Shown one piece after another: positions 36,915 through 44,405 of a DNA stretch of 64,000 bases. Within the stretch, counting starts at the first letter, position 1. The number at the start of each line of letters is the position of its first letter. This DNA comes from Chloroflexota bacterium (GTDB lineage: Bacteria > Chloroflexota > Anaerolineae > Anaerolineales > Anaerolineaceae). Both the position numbers and the translations under genes were made by a program. A model generated the notes under the pieces. That model searched no databases and was not told the DNA's origin. It saw only the letters and a program-made list of their open reading frames with translations. The stretch covers positions 353,721 through 417,720 of the forward strand of contig JAKAFP010000004.1 in assembly GCA_021825925.1 (NCBI GenBank), written 5' to 3'.

Positions 36915-37484
36915 ATGGTAGAAATCACCCTCGTCAGACACGGACAAACCGATTGGAACGCCGCACGCCGCTATCAAGGTCAGGCAGACATCCCATTAAA
37001 TCAGGTCGGCATTGACCAGGCAAAAACATTGGCGCTCACGATCAAGGGTGAAAGATATGATGCCATTTATGCCAGTGACTTAAGCCGCGCGGCTCAAACC
37101 GCCGAAATATTGGCCGCAGCCTTGAAGATGCCCATCCACACCGATGCGCGCTTGCGCGAGATCTGCCAGGGCATCTGGGAAGGCATGAGCCTGGACGAGG
37201 TGCAGGAAAAATACTCGGAAGATTTCAAACACGGTTTTGAAGATCCTGCTTTTTCACGTGCACCGGGTGGTGAATCTGTGGCCGAAGTGGCTGCACGTAT
37301 GTCCGCCGCAGCGGACGAGATCGCTGCCCGCCATCCCAATGGGCGAATTCTGCTGGTTTCTCACGGACTGGCGGTTTCCACTTTGTATTGCCAGGCAAAC
37401 GGGATATCCCTGACACAGGTCTACCATCACATCCCTGATAACGCCGTCCCCATGCAGGTCACGTGGGATACTGAATTGAAATAA
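36915..37484 (+). CDS. Histidine phosphatase family protein (phosphoglycerate mutase-like)
   Basis: 189 residues with the RHG motif LVRHGQTDWNAARRYQGQADIPLN, YASDLSRAAQTAEIL, LREICQGIWEGMSLDEV and the second catalytic His in LLVSHGLAVSTLY. Its length matches small cofactor-independent relatives (GpmB/CobC/PhoE types) rather than the 250-residue glycolytic mutase. Substrate is open. A strong terminator follows. Confidence 0.9.
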   Translation: MVEITLVRHGQTDWNAARRYQGQADIPLNQVGIDQAKTLALTIKGERYDAIYASDLSRAAQTAEILAAALKMPIHTDARLREICQGIWEGMSLDEVQEKYSEDFKHGFEDPAFSRAPGGESVAEVAARMSAAADEIAARHPNGRILLVSHGLAVSTLYCQANGISLTQVYHHIPDNAVPMQVTWDTELK

Positions 37485-37495
37485 CCTTTTACCAA

Positions 37496-37530
37496 AAACA
37501 GAGCCGGAAAATCCGGCTCTGTTTGTTTAT
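37496..37530 (+). terminator. Rho-independent terminator
   Basis: AAACAGAGCCGGA / TCCGGCTCTGTTT with a 3-nt loop, then TTTGTTTAT. It lies between convergent genes and could serve both strands. Confidence 0.93.
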
Positions 37531-37535
37531 GAAGT

Positions 37536-38648
37536 TTATGTTGAAGTGGGGGTTGGGGTCTCAGTATCCGTTGGGGTCGGCGTGGGAGTCGCTGTTGAAG
37601 TGGATGTTGCAGTGGGGGTCGCCGTTGAGGCTGTTGTTGCAGTAGCTGTAGCCGTGGCGGTGCCGCAGGTTATGGTAAAGGGAGCAGACCCAAGCGTTTG
37701 ATGATTAGGGTCATCAATATAGACGGTATCAGACCCGGTCACTGAAGCAGAGAAACTATCCGTGATGGCTTGCGACCCGCCAGCGGTAAAGGTCAGGGTT
37801 TTTACCTCGCTGACGGACCCGTCACTGCGCACAAAATGATACTTGACTGTACCAGCCTTGTTGACCGTTAAAGTGCCGGTCACCGTGATGGTCGTGGGGC
37901 AAACCCCGCTAAAAGTAGACGGGCTGGCGGTGATCGCCACTGCTCTGACCGCAAAATAAGGGAGGGTGGCCGTGGGTGTTCCGGTGCCGGGGGTGGGAGA
38001 AACTGTCGGTGTGCCGCTGATCACCTTGATATCCACATAAAACTTGCCGGTCCCGTCTGCGCCAATGCCAAACAGGCCGCCATTGGAGCTTTGAAGCATC
38101 CAGTAACCGGCATACTCCCTTACGGCTGAAGGCGCGACCATGGTCACCGAAATATCCACAGTTTGCCCTGGCGCAACTGTTTTGCTGAGCGCAGCGCTGG
38201 CCGGAGCGCCCATTGCGTCTCCGCTGACAAAAACAACCCGGTAGCCGCTATCCCAGGTGCAGGTGCCTACATTGGAAAGCCGCCAGGTTTTGGTAAAGGT
38301 ATTGCCGGCATAAAATTTTGTCCGGTCGGGGATGGTGACATCCGCCACAAAAGCCGCCTTATTGCAGTTGGCCAGATTCTGGGTGGCAGTTGCGGTTGCA
38401 ACCGTCGCTGTGGGTTGGGGTGACGGTGTAAAAGTCAGCGTCGGGATTGGCGATTCGGTCGGCGAAATGGTTGGCGGCACAAGCGGGGTCACTTGCTGCG
38501 TTTGAGCCATCACCGTGACCAACGCGGCCAAAGTTTGCGCCACCATGGTGTTGACCGTCGCCGGGTCCGGTGCTGCAGGTGTGGGAGCAGCACAGGCTGT
38601 TAATAACATTATTCCAGCGATCAAACCCCCCAATAGCTTAGTTTTCAT
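37536..38648 (-). CDS. Lipoprotein with NBR1-type Ig-like domain and Thr/Pro-rich tail
   Basis: 370 residues: signal and lipobox (GIMLLTACAAP, Cys about 19), a linker rich in Thr and Pro, then an NBR1/Next-to-BRCA1-type Ig-like domain (about residues 95-205: DVTIPDRTKFYAGNTFTKTWRLSNVGTCTWDSGY ... GYWMLQSSNG). A second beta-sandwich (about 225-330) is followed by about 40 residues of almost pure Thr/Ala/Pro/Ser. These domains are common on surface lipoproteins of Anaerolineae; ligand unknown. The coding DNA of the tail is a degenerate short repeat, prone to length change. Confidence 0.85.
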   Translation of the reverse strand: MKTKLLGGLIAGIMLLTACAAPTPAAPDPATVNTMVAQTLAALVTVMAQTQQVTPLVPPTISPTESPIPTLTFTPSPQPTATVATATATQNLANCNKAAFVADVTIPDRTKFYAGNTFTKTWRLSNVGTCTWDSGYRVVFVSGDAMGAPASAALSKTVAPGQTVDISVTMVAPSAVREYAGYWMLQSSNGGLFGIGADGTGKFYVDIKVISGTPTVSPTPGTGTPTATLPYFAVRAVAITASPSTFSGVCPTTITVTGTLTVNKAGTVKYHFVRSDGSVSEVKTLTFTAGGSQAITDSFSASVTGSDTVYIDDPNHQTLGSAPFTITCGTATATATATTASTATPTATSTSTATPTPTPTDTETPTPTST

Positions 38649-38886
38649 GGTTTATTTCTCCTGTAGGATAGTACATTTCTTGGATTTGTAGTGTTCAATC
38701 TTTAAACAGAGACAAATATATAGTTAATACCGAATAATTTCATGAAATAGGACGTCGAAAACGAATAAAAGTTCCAACAATATAATTCAGCCGATAAACT
38801 TGGCACCCACCGCCGTTAAATATACCCCCAAAACGTCTTGCTTTGACCTGTTTTCTGAAAATAGGTGTTTTGTTCAATATAATCAA
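38649..38886. other. A/T-rich spacer upstream of divergent genes
   Basis: About 240 nt with no gene or RNA that I recognise. It separates the NBR1-Ig lipoprotein gene from the operator/promoter block at 38887-38940. Confidence 0.5.
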
Positions 38887-38940
38887 TTTTAGAACGAGTT
38901 TTCTAAAACTATTGACATTTTAGAATTCTTGTTCTATAAT
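38887..38940 (+). promoter_or_regulatory. Consensus promoter with two palindromic operators
   Basis: TTGACA (38912-38917), 17-nt spacer and TATAAT (38935-38940): a perfect sigma-70/SigA consensus. Operator 1, TTTTAGAA-N6-TTCTAAAA (38887-38908), lies just upstream of -35. Operator 2, TTTTAGAA-N6-TTCTATAA (38918-38939), covers the spacer and -10. Centres are 31 bp apart, about three helical turns, as expected for cooperative repressor dimers. Each core is one mismatch from GAAC-N4-GTTC, the LexA box of Gram-positive type, so an SOS link is one possibility. Confidence 0.75.
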
Positions 38941-38986
38941 GTGACTGTTCGTTCTAATCGGAAGCTATCGTTCAGGAGGCACAGTC

Positions 38987-39712
38987 ATGAACCTAACCAC
39001 CACCCGCTCTTTCTTTCGCAATCCGCTGCAAACCCTTGCCAAATCCCGCGTTCGTTCAAACACCGTTTACGGCATAATCATCATCCTCGCCATGTTCGCT
39101 TTCGAGGCCTTTAATTACGGCACGACCAATTATGCCCTCAAAGATCTGTTGGGTGACCTGCGCTTCGCCGGTGTCCCCTGGGCGACACTGATGGCCCTCG
39201 CCTTTTGCGGGCTTGATTTCGCCGGCATTGCCCGCCTGATCACCACCAATGGACGGGAAGAAAACCCCAGGGCAAGCTGGTATCTCTTCGGCGCCTGGCT
39301 GATCGCTGGTACTTTCAATGCCATTCTCACCTGGTGGGGTGTTTCGATCGCCATCTCTTCTCATACCACCGTGAGCGCCGCCTTGGCAAGCACCCAATCC
39401 CTTACCACGATCGTCCCTGTGATGGTGGCCATCATGGTCTGGCTGATCCGCATTCTGATCATCGGATCACTCTCCAGCGCACTGGAGAAAATGCAAAACA
39501 ACAATACCCGGCGCACACAGCCCGCCGCACGCCCAACAAATACCAGCACTCCGCAGCGTTTCAATTCCAACCAGGAGCGTCCCGCCGCCACTCTGCACCG
39601 CATCGTCCCAACCCAACAGCGGCCGACCGGTTCCGTGGCCGCCAGCGCCCCCCGCATGGAGCCCACCTACCACAAGTTCGATTCCGGCGACCATTCATCC
39701 AGAAGTCTTTAG
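38987..39712 (+). CDS. Polytopic membrane protein, unknown function, tightly controlled
   Basis: 241 residues: a basic N-terminus, about four TM helices (VYGIIIILAMFAFEAFNYG; ATLMALAFCGLDFAGIARLI; YLFGAWLIAGTFNAILTWWG; TIVPVMVAIMVWLIRILIIG), then about 75 residues of Gln/Thr/Arg/Pro-rich cytoplasmic tail. AGGAGG lies 7 nt before the ATG. No family recognised. The consensus promoter overlapped by twin operators suggests strong, switchable expression. A palindromic terminator follows. Confidence 0.75.
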   Translation: MNLTTTRSFFRNPLQTLAKSRVRSNTVYGIIIILAMFAFEAFNYGTTNYALKDLLGDLRFAGVPWATLMALAFCGLDFAGIARLITTNGREENPRASWYLFGAWLIAGTFNAILTWWGVSIAISSHTTVSAALASTQSLTTIVPVMVAIMVWLIRILIIGSLSSALEKMQNNNTRRTQPAARPTNTSTPQRFNSNQERPAATLHRIVPTQQRPTGSVAASAPRMEPTYHKFDSGDHSSRSL

Positions 39713-39727
39713 TAATAAATTAACATC

Positions 39728-39755
39728 GCAGGGGCGGTTCATGAACCGCCCCTGC
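39728..39755 (+). terminator. Palindromic terminator
   Basis: GCAGGGGCGGTTC / GAACCGCCCCTGC, followed by ATTTATTAT, 15 nt past the membrane protein gene and ahead of a convergent gene; likely works on both strands. Confidence 0.85.
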
Positions 39756-39788
39756 ATTTATTATCACGTGAAATTAGTTGAAATTAGA

Positions 39789-40466
39789 TTAATCTTTTTC
39801 CTTCAGCACGTACCCCACCCCCCTGACTGTGTAGATCAGCTTGGACTCCTTGTTGGATTCAAGTTTTTGGCGTAAATAGCGAATATAAACATCCAGCACG
39901 TTGCTCTCACCGCCAAAATCGTAACCCCACACCCGGTCAAAAATAACCTCACGCGTCATCACCTTGCGCGGATTACGAATGAAGATCTCAAGAAGATCAT
40001 ATTCCTTGGCCGTCAAATGGATCACGCGCCCATTGCGCATCGCCTGCCGCGTGGATGTATCCAGTGTCAGGTCGCCAAAAGTATAGATCATGGATTGGTC
40101 CAACTGCGTTCTTCTTAAAAGCGCCCTGATGCGCGCCATCAATTCTTCTGTCTCATACGGCTTGACCATGTAGTCGTCCGCCCCGGCGTCCAAACCTGAC
40201 ACCCGGTCCTTGGTGGATTCCTTGCCGGTGAGCATCAAGATAGGCTGTGTACCCGTCTGCCGAATCCGTCTGCAGACTTCAAGTCCGTCCATCCCAGGCA
40301 GCATCCAATCCAGCACCACCAGGTCAGGAGTATTCTCGGTGAACTGGGCTAATCCGCTCAACCCATCTTCAGCAATATCCACCTGGTAACCTTCACCGAT
40401 CAATGCCCGTTTCACCAATCCAGCGAATCTTTCGTCATCGTCTATCAATAAGATTTTGGAACTCAT
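39789..40466 (-). CDS. OmpR/PhoB-family response regulator
   Basis: 225 residues from ATG 40466, chosen because GGAGGG lies just upstream (the frame is open 15 nt further). The receiver domain has the acidic pocket IDDDE, the phospho-acceptor Asp in VVLDWMLPGMDGLEV, Thr in MLTGKES and Lys in MVKPYE. The winged helix (FGDLTLDTSTRQAMRNGRVIHLTAKEYDLLE ... VLDVYIRYLRQKLE, TVRGVGYVL) is complete. No cognate kinase is adjacent. Confidence 0.93.
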   Translation of the reverse strand: MSSKILLIDDDERFAGLVKRALIGEGYQVDIAEDGLSGLAQFTENTPDLVVLDWMLPGMDGLEVCRRIRQTGTQPILMLTGKESTKDRVSGLDAGADDYMVKPYETEELMARIRALLRRTQLDQSMIYTFGDLTLDTSTRQAMRNGRVIHLTAKEYDLLEIFIRNPRKVMTREVIFDRVWGYDFGGESNVLDVYIRYLRQKLESNKESKLIYTVRGVGYVLKEKD

Positions 40467-40581
40467 TTTCCCTCCATGCACTCGCGGACACTACTAATAA
40501 GTATCTAATTATTGCACACTTTATCCTTTTTATAAACAATCAATCCTGATAACTCTATACATGGAATCACCCGCGAGGCGT

Positions 40582-40587
40582 TATAAT
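40582..40587 (+). promoter_or_regulatory. -10 element 6 nt before the RNase D ATG
   Basis: TATAAT ends 6 nt before ATG 40594, so the transcript would begin at or next to the start codon (leaderless). Confidence 0.5.
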
Positions 40588-40593
40588 TCGCCC

Positions 40594-41736
40594 ATGGACA
40601 TCGCCCCTTGTAAACCCGCGGTATGGGTGAATACTTCACAAGGCTTGACCGAAGCCTTCCAAGCCCTTGAATCACAACCCCGCATTGCTGTTGATACGGA
40701 ATCAAACAGCCTTTTTTCTTATCAGGAGAAGGTCTGCCTGATCCAAATTTCATCTCCCGATACCGATTACGTTATTGATCCCTTTGAATTCACTGATCTT
40801 TCTATGCTTGGACGGCTCTTTGAGAATCCAAAACAGGAGAAAATCTTTCATGCCTCAGAATATGATCTGATCTGCCTGAAACGGGATTATCACTTTACAT
40901 TTGTCAACATTTTTGACACCATGATCGCAGCGCGTATCCTGGGCGCCGCCCAGGTTGGCCTGGGATCGCTGCTGCAAAAATACTTTGATGTCACCCTGGA
41001 TAAAAAATACCAGCGGGCCAACTGGGGCTTGCGCCCCCTGCCGCCTGAAATGCTCGATTACGCCCGTTTTGACACCTATTATCTCTTCAAACTCCGCGAT
41101 ATCCTCGAAGCCGAACTGACCGCTCATGATCTGTTTGATCTGGCGCAGGAGGATTTCATCAATGCCTGTAACGCCGAAGCCCACCCCAACGGCAACGGGC
41201 AGGGTGAATATTGGAAGCTGGCCGGCTCCAGCCACACCGATACCCGCCAGGTGACCATCCTTAAAGAGCTGTGCGCCTACCGTGATGAACAGGCCAAAAA
41301 AGCGGATCTGCCGCACTTTAAGATCCTCTCCAATGAAATGCTGGTGGAGATCAGTCTCCAACGACCCACCACGCTTGATGAGCTGAGCCTGGTTCCCCAC
41401 TTTTCAGAAAAGCTGGTGAAACGTCACGGCAACGCCCTGTTGAAAGCGGTGGCCAAAGGGGAGACCGCGCCGCTGGTGACAAGGATGAAGAACCCCCGGC
41501 CGGATGACGCTTTTCTGGCAAGGATTGACTGTCTGAAAGAATGGCGCAAGAACACCGCCAAGAAACTTGAAGTTGAATCTGACGTGGTGCTGCCAAGAGA
41601 AATGTTGGAAAAGATCGCTTCGGCCAACCCTGCCACAAAACCGGAACTTAAAAATGTAATGGCCAACTCCCCCATCCGCTATCAAAAATTTGGCGCCTTG
41701 ATCTTGAAAGAGTTAAAGAAAACGGAGACCGCATGA
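40594..41736 (+). CDS. rnd: Ribonuclease D
   Basis: 380 residues from ATG 40594; an upstream in-frame ATG at 40561 would put the start before the -10 element. DEDDy 3'-5' exonuclease motifs are complete: AVDTESNSL (Exo I), FHASEYDLICLKRDY (Exo II) and YARFDTYYLFKLRDIL (Exo III with Tyr). Two HRDC-like helical domains follow (about residues 215-290 and 300-380). RNase D trims tRNA and small RNA 3' ends. The stop overlaps the start of a beta-CASP RNase gene (ATGA), pairing two RNases in one operon, just before a tRNA gene. Confidence 0.93.
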   Translation: MDIAPCKPAVWVNTSQGLTEAFQALESQPRIAVDTESNSLFSYQEKVCLIQISSPDTDYVIDPFEFTDLSMLGRLFENPKQEKIFHASEYDLICLKRDYHFTFVNIFDTMIAARILGAAQVGLGSLLQKYFDVTLDKKYQRANWGLRPLPPEMLDYARFDTYYLFKLRDILEAELTAHDLFDLAQEDFINACNAEAHPNGNGQGEYWKLAGSSHTDTRQVTILKELCAYRDEQAKKADLPHFKILSNEMLVEISLQRPTTLDELSLVPHFSEKLVKRHGNALLKAVAKGETAPLVTRMKNPRPDDAFLARIDCLKEWRKNTAKKLEVESDVVLPREMLEKIASANPATKPELKNVMANSPIRYQKFGALILKELKKTETA

Positions 41737-43127
41737 AAATCACATTTGAAGGTGCAGCTCAAACCGTAACCGGCTCAAGACATTTGATCGAAGTGAACGG
41801 GCACAAACTTTTACTAGATTGCGGCCTGTTTCAAGGCAAACGGGACGAAAACTATACCAAAAACCAGAATTTTGAATTCGATCCTGCCTCAGTGGATGCA
41901 GTCATCCTTTCACACGCGCACATTGACCACAGTGGCAATCTGCCCAACCTGGTGAAAAACGGATTCCGCGGCCCGATCTATGCCACCCCGCCCACCGTTA
42001 CGTTGGGCGACATCATGCTTCAGGATTCCGCCCACATCCAGGAGCAGGATACAGTTTATGTCAACAAAAAAAGGGCTGCGCGTGGATTGCCCGCCATGGA
42101 GCCCCTCTATACCATCGCCGATGCGATCGAAGCCATTGACCATTATTACCCGGTTAAATACGAAAATGCTTTCTCGCCTGTGCCAGGCGTGACCGTGCGT
42201 TTCTTTAACGCCGGTCATATTTTGGGGTCTGCCGCCATCCGCCTCGATGTCGTTGAAAACGGACAAAATAAGAGCCTGTGGTTTTCTGGCGACATCGGCC
42301 GTCTGGGATTGCCCCTGCTGCCTGACCCTGTGCTGCCTTCTGATGTTGACTACCTGCTGATGGAGTGCACTTATGGTGACGAGAACCACGACAGTGTGGA
42401 TTCAGCCTACGAAAAATTCAAAGAGATCGTGGTCAAAACTGTCAAGCGCGGCGGCAAGATCATCATCCCTGCTTTTGCAGTAGGTCGCACCCAGGAGATC
42501 ATTTATTTCCTCAACATGATGATCTCTGACCAGATCATTAGACCGCTGCCTGTTTACGTTGACAGCCCGTTGGCCGTGGCGGCCTCAAAGATCTTCAAGG
42601 GCTACCCCGATTATTTTGACGAAGAGACATTTGATTTCATTCGTGAAGAAAAACACCCTGCCCTCGATTTCAATGGGCTGCATTATGTCGGTACCGTTGA
42701 AGAATCCAAAGCGCTGAACGATAAAAAAGGTCCCATGGTAATCATCTCCGCCTCGGGCATGGCCGAGGCCGGACGTGTTTTGCATCACCTCAAGAATAAC
42801 ATTGAAGATAAAAATAATTCGGTGCTGATCTGCGGATGGCAGGCCCCCAACACCCTTGGCCGGCGCATCATGGATAAGGAACGCCGGGTGAAGATCTTTG
42901 GCGATGAATACGAGTTACGCGCTGAAGTCGCCGTCATCCACGGGCTTTCTGCACATGCCGGGCAGGATTATCTCTTGAAATATGCCGGCGCCGTCAAAGG
43001 GCGCGTCAAAAAGATCTTCCTCGTCCACGGCGAGCCGGATGCCGCAGGCGCCTTTCAGGCCAAACTTAAAGAGGCGGGCATTGGTCCGGTGGAATATCCA
43101 ATCTACCAACAGGAAGTGGAAATTTAG
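41733..43127 (+). CDS. MBL-fold beta-CASP ribonuclease
   Basis: 464 residues of the CPSF73/RNase J superfamily, YsdD/TTHA0252-like. Zinc motifs: ILSHAHIDHSGNLP, FNAGHILGSAAI, WFSGDIGR. Beta-CASP motifs: MECTYGDENH (A), VIISASGMAEAGRVLHHL (B), and VIHGLSAHAGQDYLL (C, with His). VGRTQEIIYFLN and DSPLAVAASKIF are also typical. Translationally coupled to RNase D by a 4-nt overlap. Confidence 0.92.
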   Translation: MKITFEGAAQTVTGSRHLIEVNGHKLLLDCGLFQGKRDENYTKNQNFEFDPASVDAVILSHAHIDHSGNLPNLVKNGFRGPIYATPPTVTLGDIMLQDSAHIQEQDTVYVNKKRAARGLPAMEPLYTIADAIEAIDHYYPVKYENAFSPVPGVTVRFFNAGHILGSAAIRLDVVENGQNKSLWFSGDIGRLGLPLLPDPVLPSDVDYLLMECTYGDENHDSVDSAYEKFKEIVVKTVKRGGKIIIPAFAVGRTQEIIYFLNMMISDQIIRPLPVYVDSPLAVAASKIFKGYPDYFDEETFDFIREEKHPALDFNGLHYVGTVEESKALNDKKGPMVIISASGMAEAGRVLHHLKNNIEDKNNSVLICGWQAPNTLGRRIMDKERRVKIFGDEYELRAEVAVIHGLSAHAGQDYLLKYAGAVKGRVKKIFLVHGEPDAAGAFQAKLKEAGIGPVEYPIYQQEVEI

Positions 43128-43137
43128 GTTTTTCGGT

Positions 43138-43143
43138 TATAAT
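43138..43143 (+). promoter_or_regulatory. -10 element of the tRNA-Ser gene
   Basis: TATAAT begins 10 nt after the RNase stop and ends 10 nt before the mature tRNA 5' end; -35 is not convincing. Confidence 0.45.
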
Positions 43144-43153
43144 TTTGCCATTC

Positions 43154-43244
43154 GGAGAGGTGCCAGAGTGGCTGAATGGGGCGGTCTCGAAAACCGTTGT
43201 GGCCTTCCGGGTCACCGTGGGTTCAAATCCCACCCTCTCCGCCA
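43154..43244 (+). tRNA. tRNA-Ser (anticodon CGA), CCA encoded
   Basis: 91 nt including CCA. The acceptor stem is GGAGAGG/CCTCTCC with G73. The D-arm lies in TGCCAGAGTGGCTGAATGGGGC. The anticodon stem GCGGT/ACCGT closes loop CTCGAAA, so the anticodon is CGA reading UCG. A long type II variable arm and T-arm GTGGG-TTCAAAT-CCCAC follow. The last base is also the first base of the tandem array described next. Confidence 0.97.
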
Positions 43245-43461
43245 AAAGCATGGCTCCGAGGGCGCTCAAATCGCAGCCCTCTCCAACAAAAGCATAGCTC
43301 CTAGGGCGCTCAAATCGCAGCCCTCTCCAACAAAGGCATGGCTCCTAGGGCGCTCAAATCGCAGCCCTCTCCAACAAAGGCATGACTTCTAGGGCGCTCA
43401 ATCGCAGCCCTCTCCAACAAAGGCATGACTTCTAGGGCGCTCAATCGCAGCCCTCTCCATC
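43244..43461 (+). repeat. Five tandem 43-44 bp repeats derived from the tRNA-Ser 3' end
   Basis: Units are 43244-43287, 43288-43331, 43332-43375, 43376-43418 and 43419-43461. Each has AAArGCATrrCTyC, then AGGGCGCTCAA-ATCGCAGCCCT that can fold on AGGGC/GCCCT, and ends in CCCTCTCCAAC or CCCTCTCCATC. That ending mimics the tRNA 3' end CCCTCTCCGCC. Units 1-3 are 44 bp; units 4-5 lost one A and share other changes, showing stepwise duplication. No protein is supported here. The following 43462-43564 is unremarkable. Confidence 0.9.
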
Positions 43462-43564
43462 AAAAACATAACGCCAAAAACATTACACTCTTTCTTGATC
43501 CACTATTTCCAGCAATCGATCCAAAATTGAATTGTATGCAGTTGTACAAACAGCTTATATGATC

Positions 43565-43595
43565 TATGTCACTGTGTCAGGGTGACATATGTCAC
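43565..43595 (+). promoter_or_regulatory. Triple half-site operator upstream of the lar operon
   Basis: TATGTCAC (43565-43572), GTGACATA (43582-43589) and TATGTCAC (43588-43595). The last two make a perfect 14-bp palindrome GTGACATATGTCAC. It resembles sites of CRP/FNR-family regulators. It lies 26 nt upstream of a TATAAT at 43621-43626, a suitable place for an activator or repressor of larB-larE-larC. Confidence 0.6.
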
Positions 43596-43620
43596 TATCC
43601 TTAGAGTTAACTCAAACTCC

Positions 43621-43626
43621 TATAAT
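43621..43626 (+). promoter_or_regulatory. -10 element of the lar operon
   Basis: TATAAT 26 nt before the larB ATG. No good -35 is seen, which would fit activator dependence through the palindrome just upstream. Confidence 0.5.
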
Positions 43627-43652
43627 CAACCCATTGTTTAAAAGAGAAAAGC

Positions 43653-44405
43653 ATGCAAACTGAAGCGATAAAACTCCTGTTGGAACAAGTCAAAACCGGC
43701 GCCGTGGATGTGGAGGCCGCCATGGAAAAACTGCGCCACCTGCCCTATGAAGCCGTGGATAACTTCGCCATGCTTGATCATCACCGCAGCATGCGCAATG
43801 GTTTTCCCGAAGTGATCTTTGCCCAGGGCAAAACCCCCGGCCAGGTGGCTGCAATCGCCCAAAAATTAGCCGAGCGCAGCGACAAGGTCTTGATCACGCG
43901 GAGTGATCAAACTACGGCCGAAGTGGTACTATCCGCACTGCCTGAAATGACGTATCATCCGATTCCAAGGCTGATGATCCTCGACCGCTCCGCTTTATCA
44001 GACAAGAAACCGGGCATCATGGTGTGCTCCGCCGGTACCGCAGATATGCCCGTGGCTGAAGAAGCTGCCATGACTGCCGAACTGATGAACAACAAAGTGG
44101 AGCGTTTATATGATGTCGGTGTGGCCGGCATCCACCGCCTGCTGGATAAAGTGGACCAACTGTGGGAGGCGCGCGTGATCATCGTCGCCGCCGGCATGGA
44201 TGGCGCGCTGCCCAGCGTGATCGGCGGGTTGGTGTCAGTGCCCGTGATCGCCGTCCCCACCAGCGTGGGCTACGGCGCCAGTTTCAACGGCCTGGCCGCC
44301 CTGCTCACCATGCTCAATTCCTGCTCCACCGGCGTAGGCGTGGTCAACATTGACAATGGTTTTGGTGCGGGCGTGCTCGCCAGTTCGATCAATCAACTCA
44401 AGTGA
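43653..44405 (+). CDS. larB: Nickel-pincer cofactor biosynthesis protein LarB
   Basis: 250 residues. LarB carboxylates and hydrolyses nicotinate adenine dinucleotide to pyridinium-3,5-dicarboxylate mononucleotide, the first step of the nickel-pincer (NPN) cofactor of lactate racemase. LDHHRSMRNGFPEVIFAQGKT and the PurE-like nucleotide/carboxylase domain (GIMVCSAGTADMPVAEEAAMTAELM; RVIIVAAGMDGALPSVIGGLVSVPVIAVPTSVGYGASFNGLAALLTMLNSC) match LarB. It overlaps larE by 4 nt. The precursor NaAD comes from the NAD pathway also encoded in this window. Confidence 0.93.
   Translation: MQTEAIKLLLEQVKTGAVDVEAAMEKLRHLPYEAVDNFAMLDHHRSMRNGFPEVIFAQGKTPGQVAAIAQKLAERSDKVLITRSDQTTAEVVLSALPEMTYHPIPRLMILDRSALSDKKPGIMVCSAGTADMPVAEEAAMTAELMNNKVERLYDVGVAGIHRLLDKVDQLWEARVIIVAAGMDGALPSVIGGLVSVPVIAVPTSVGYGASFNGLAALLTMLNSCSTGVGVVNIDNGFGAGVLASSINQLK

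Noticed and set aside
37536..37680. Possible DNA satellite
   Set aside because: The repetitive sequence is the coding region of the Thr/Pro/Ala-rich C-terminal tail of the lipoprotein, in frame.
42982..43392. 136-codon + strand frame across the tRNA-Ser and repeats
   Set aside because: It passes through the beta-CASP RNase gene in another frame, the tRNA and the tandem array; its apparent protein repeats only mirror the DNA repeats.
43244..43461. CRISPR array
   Set aside because: Repeats are directly adjacent without variable spacers, units derive from the tRNA tail, and no cas genes are present.
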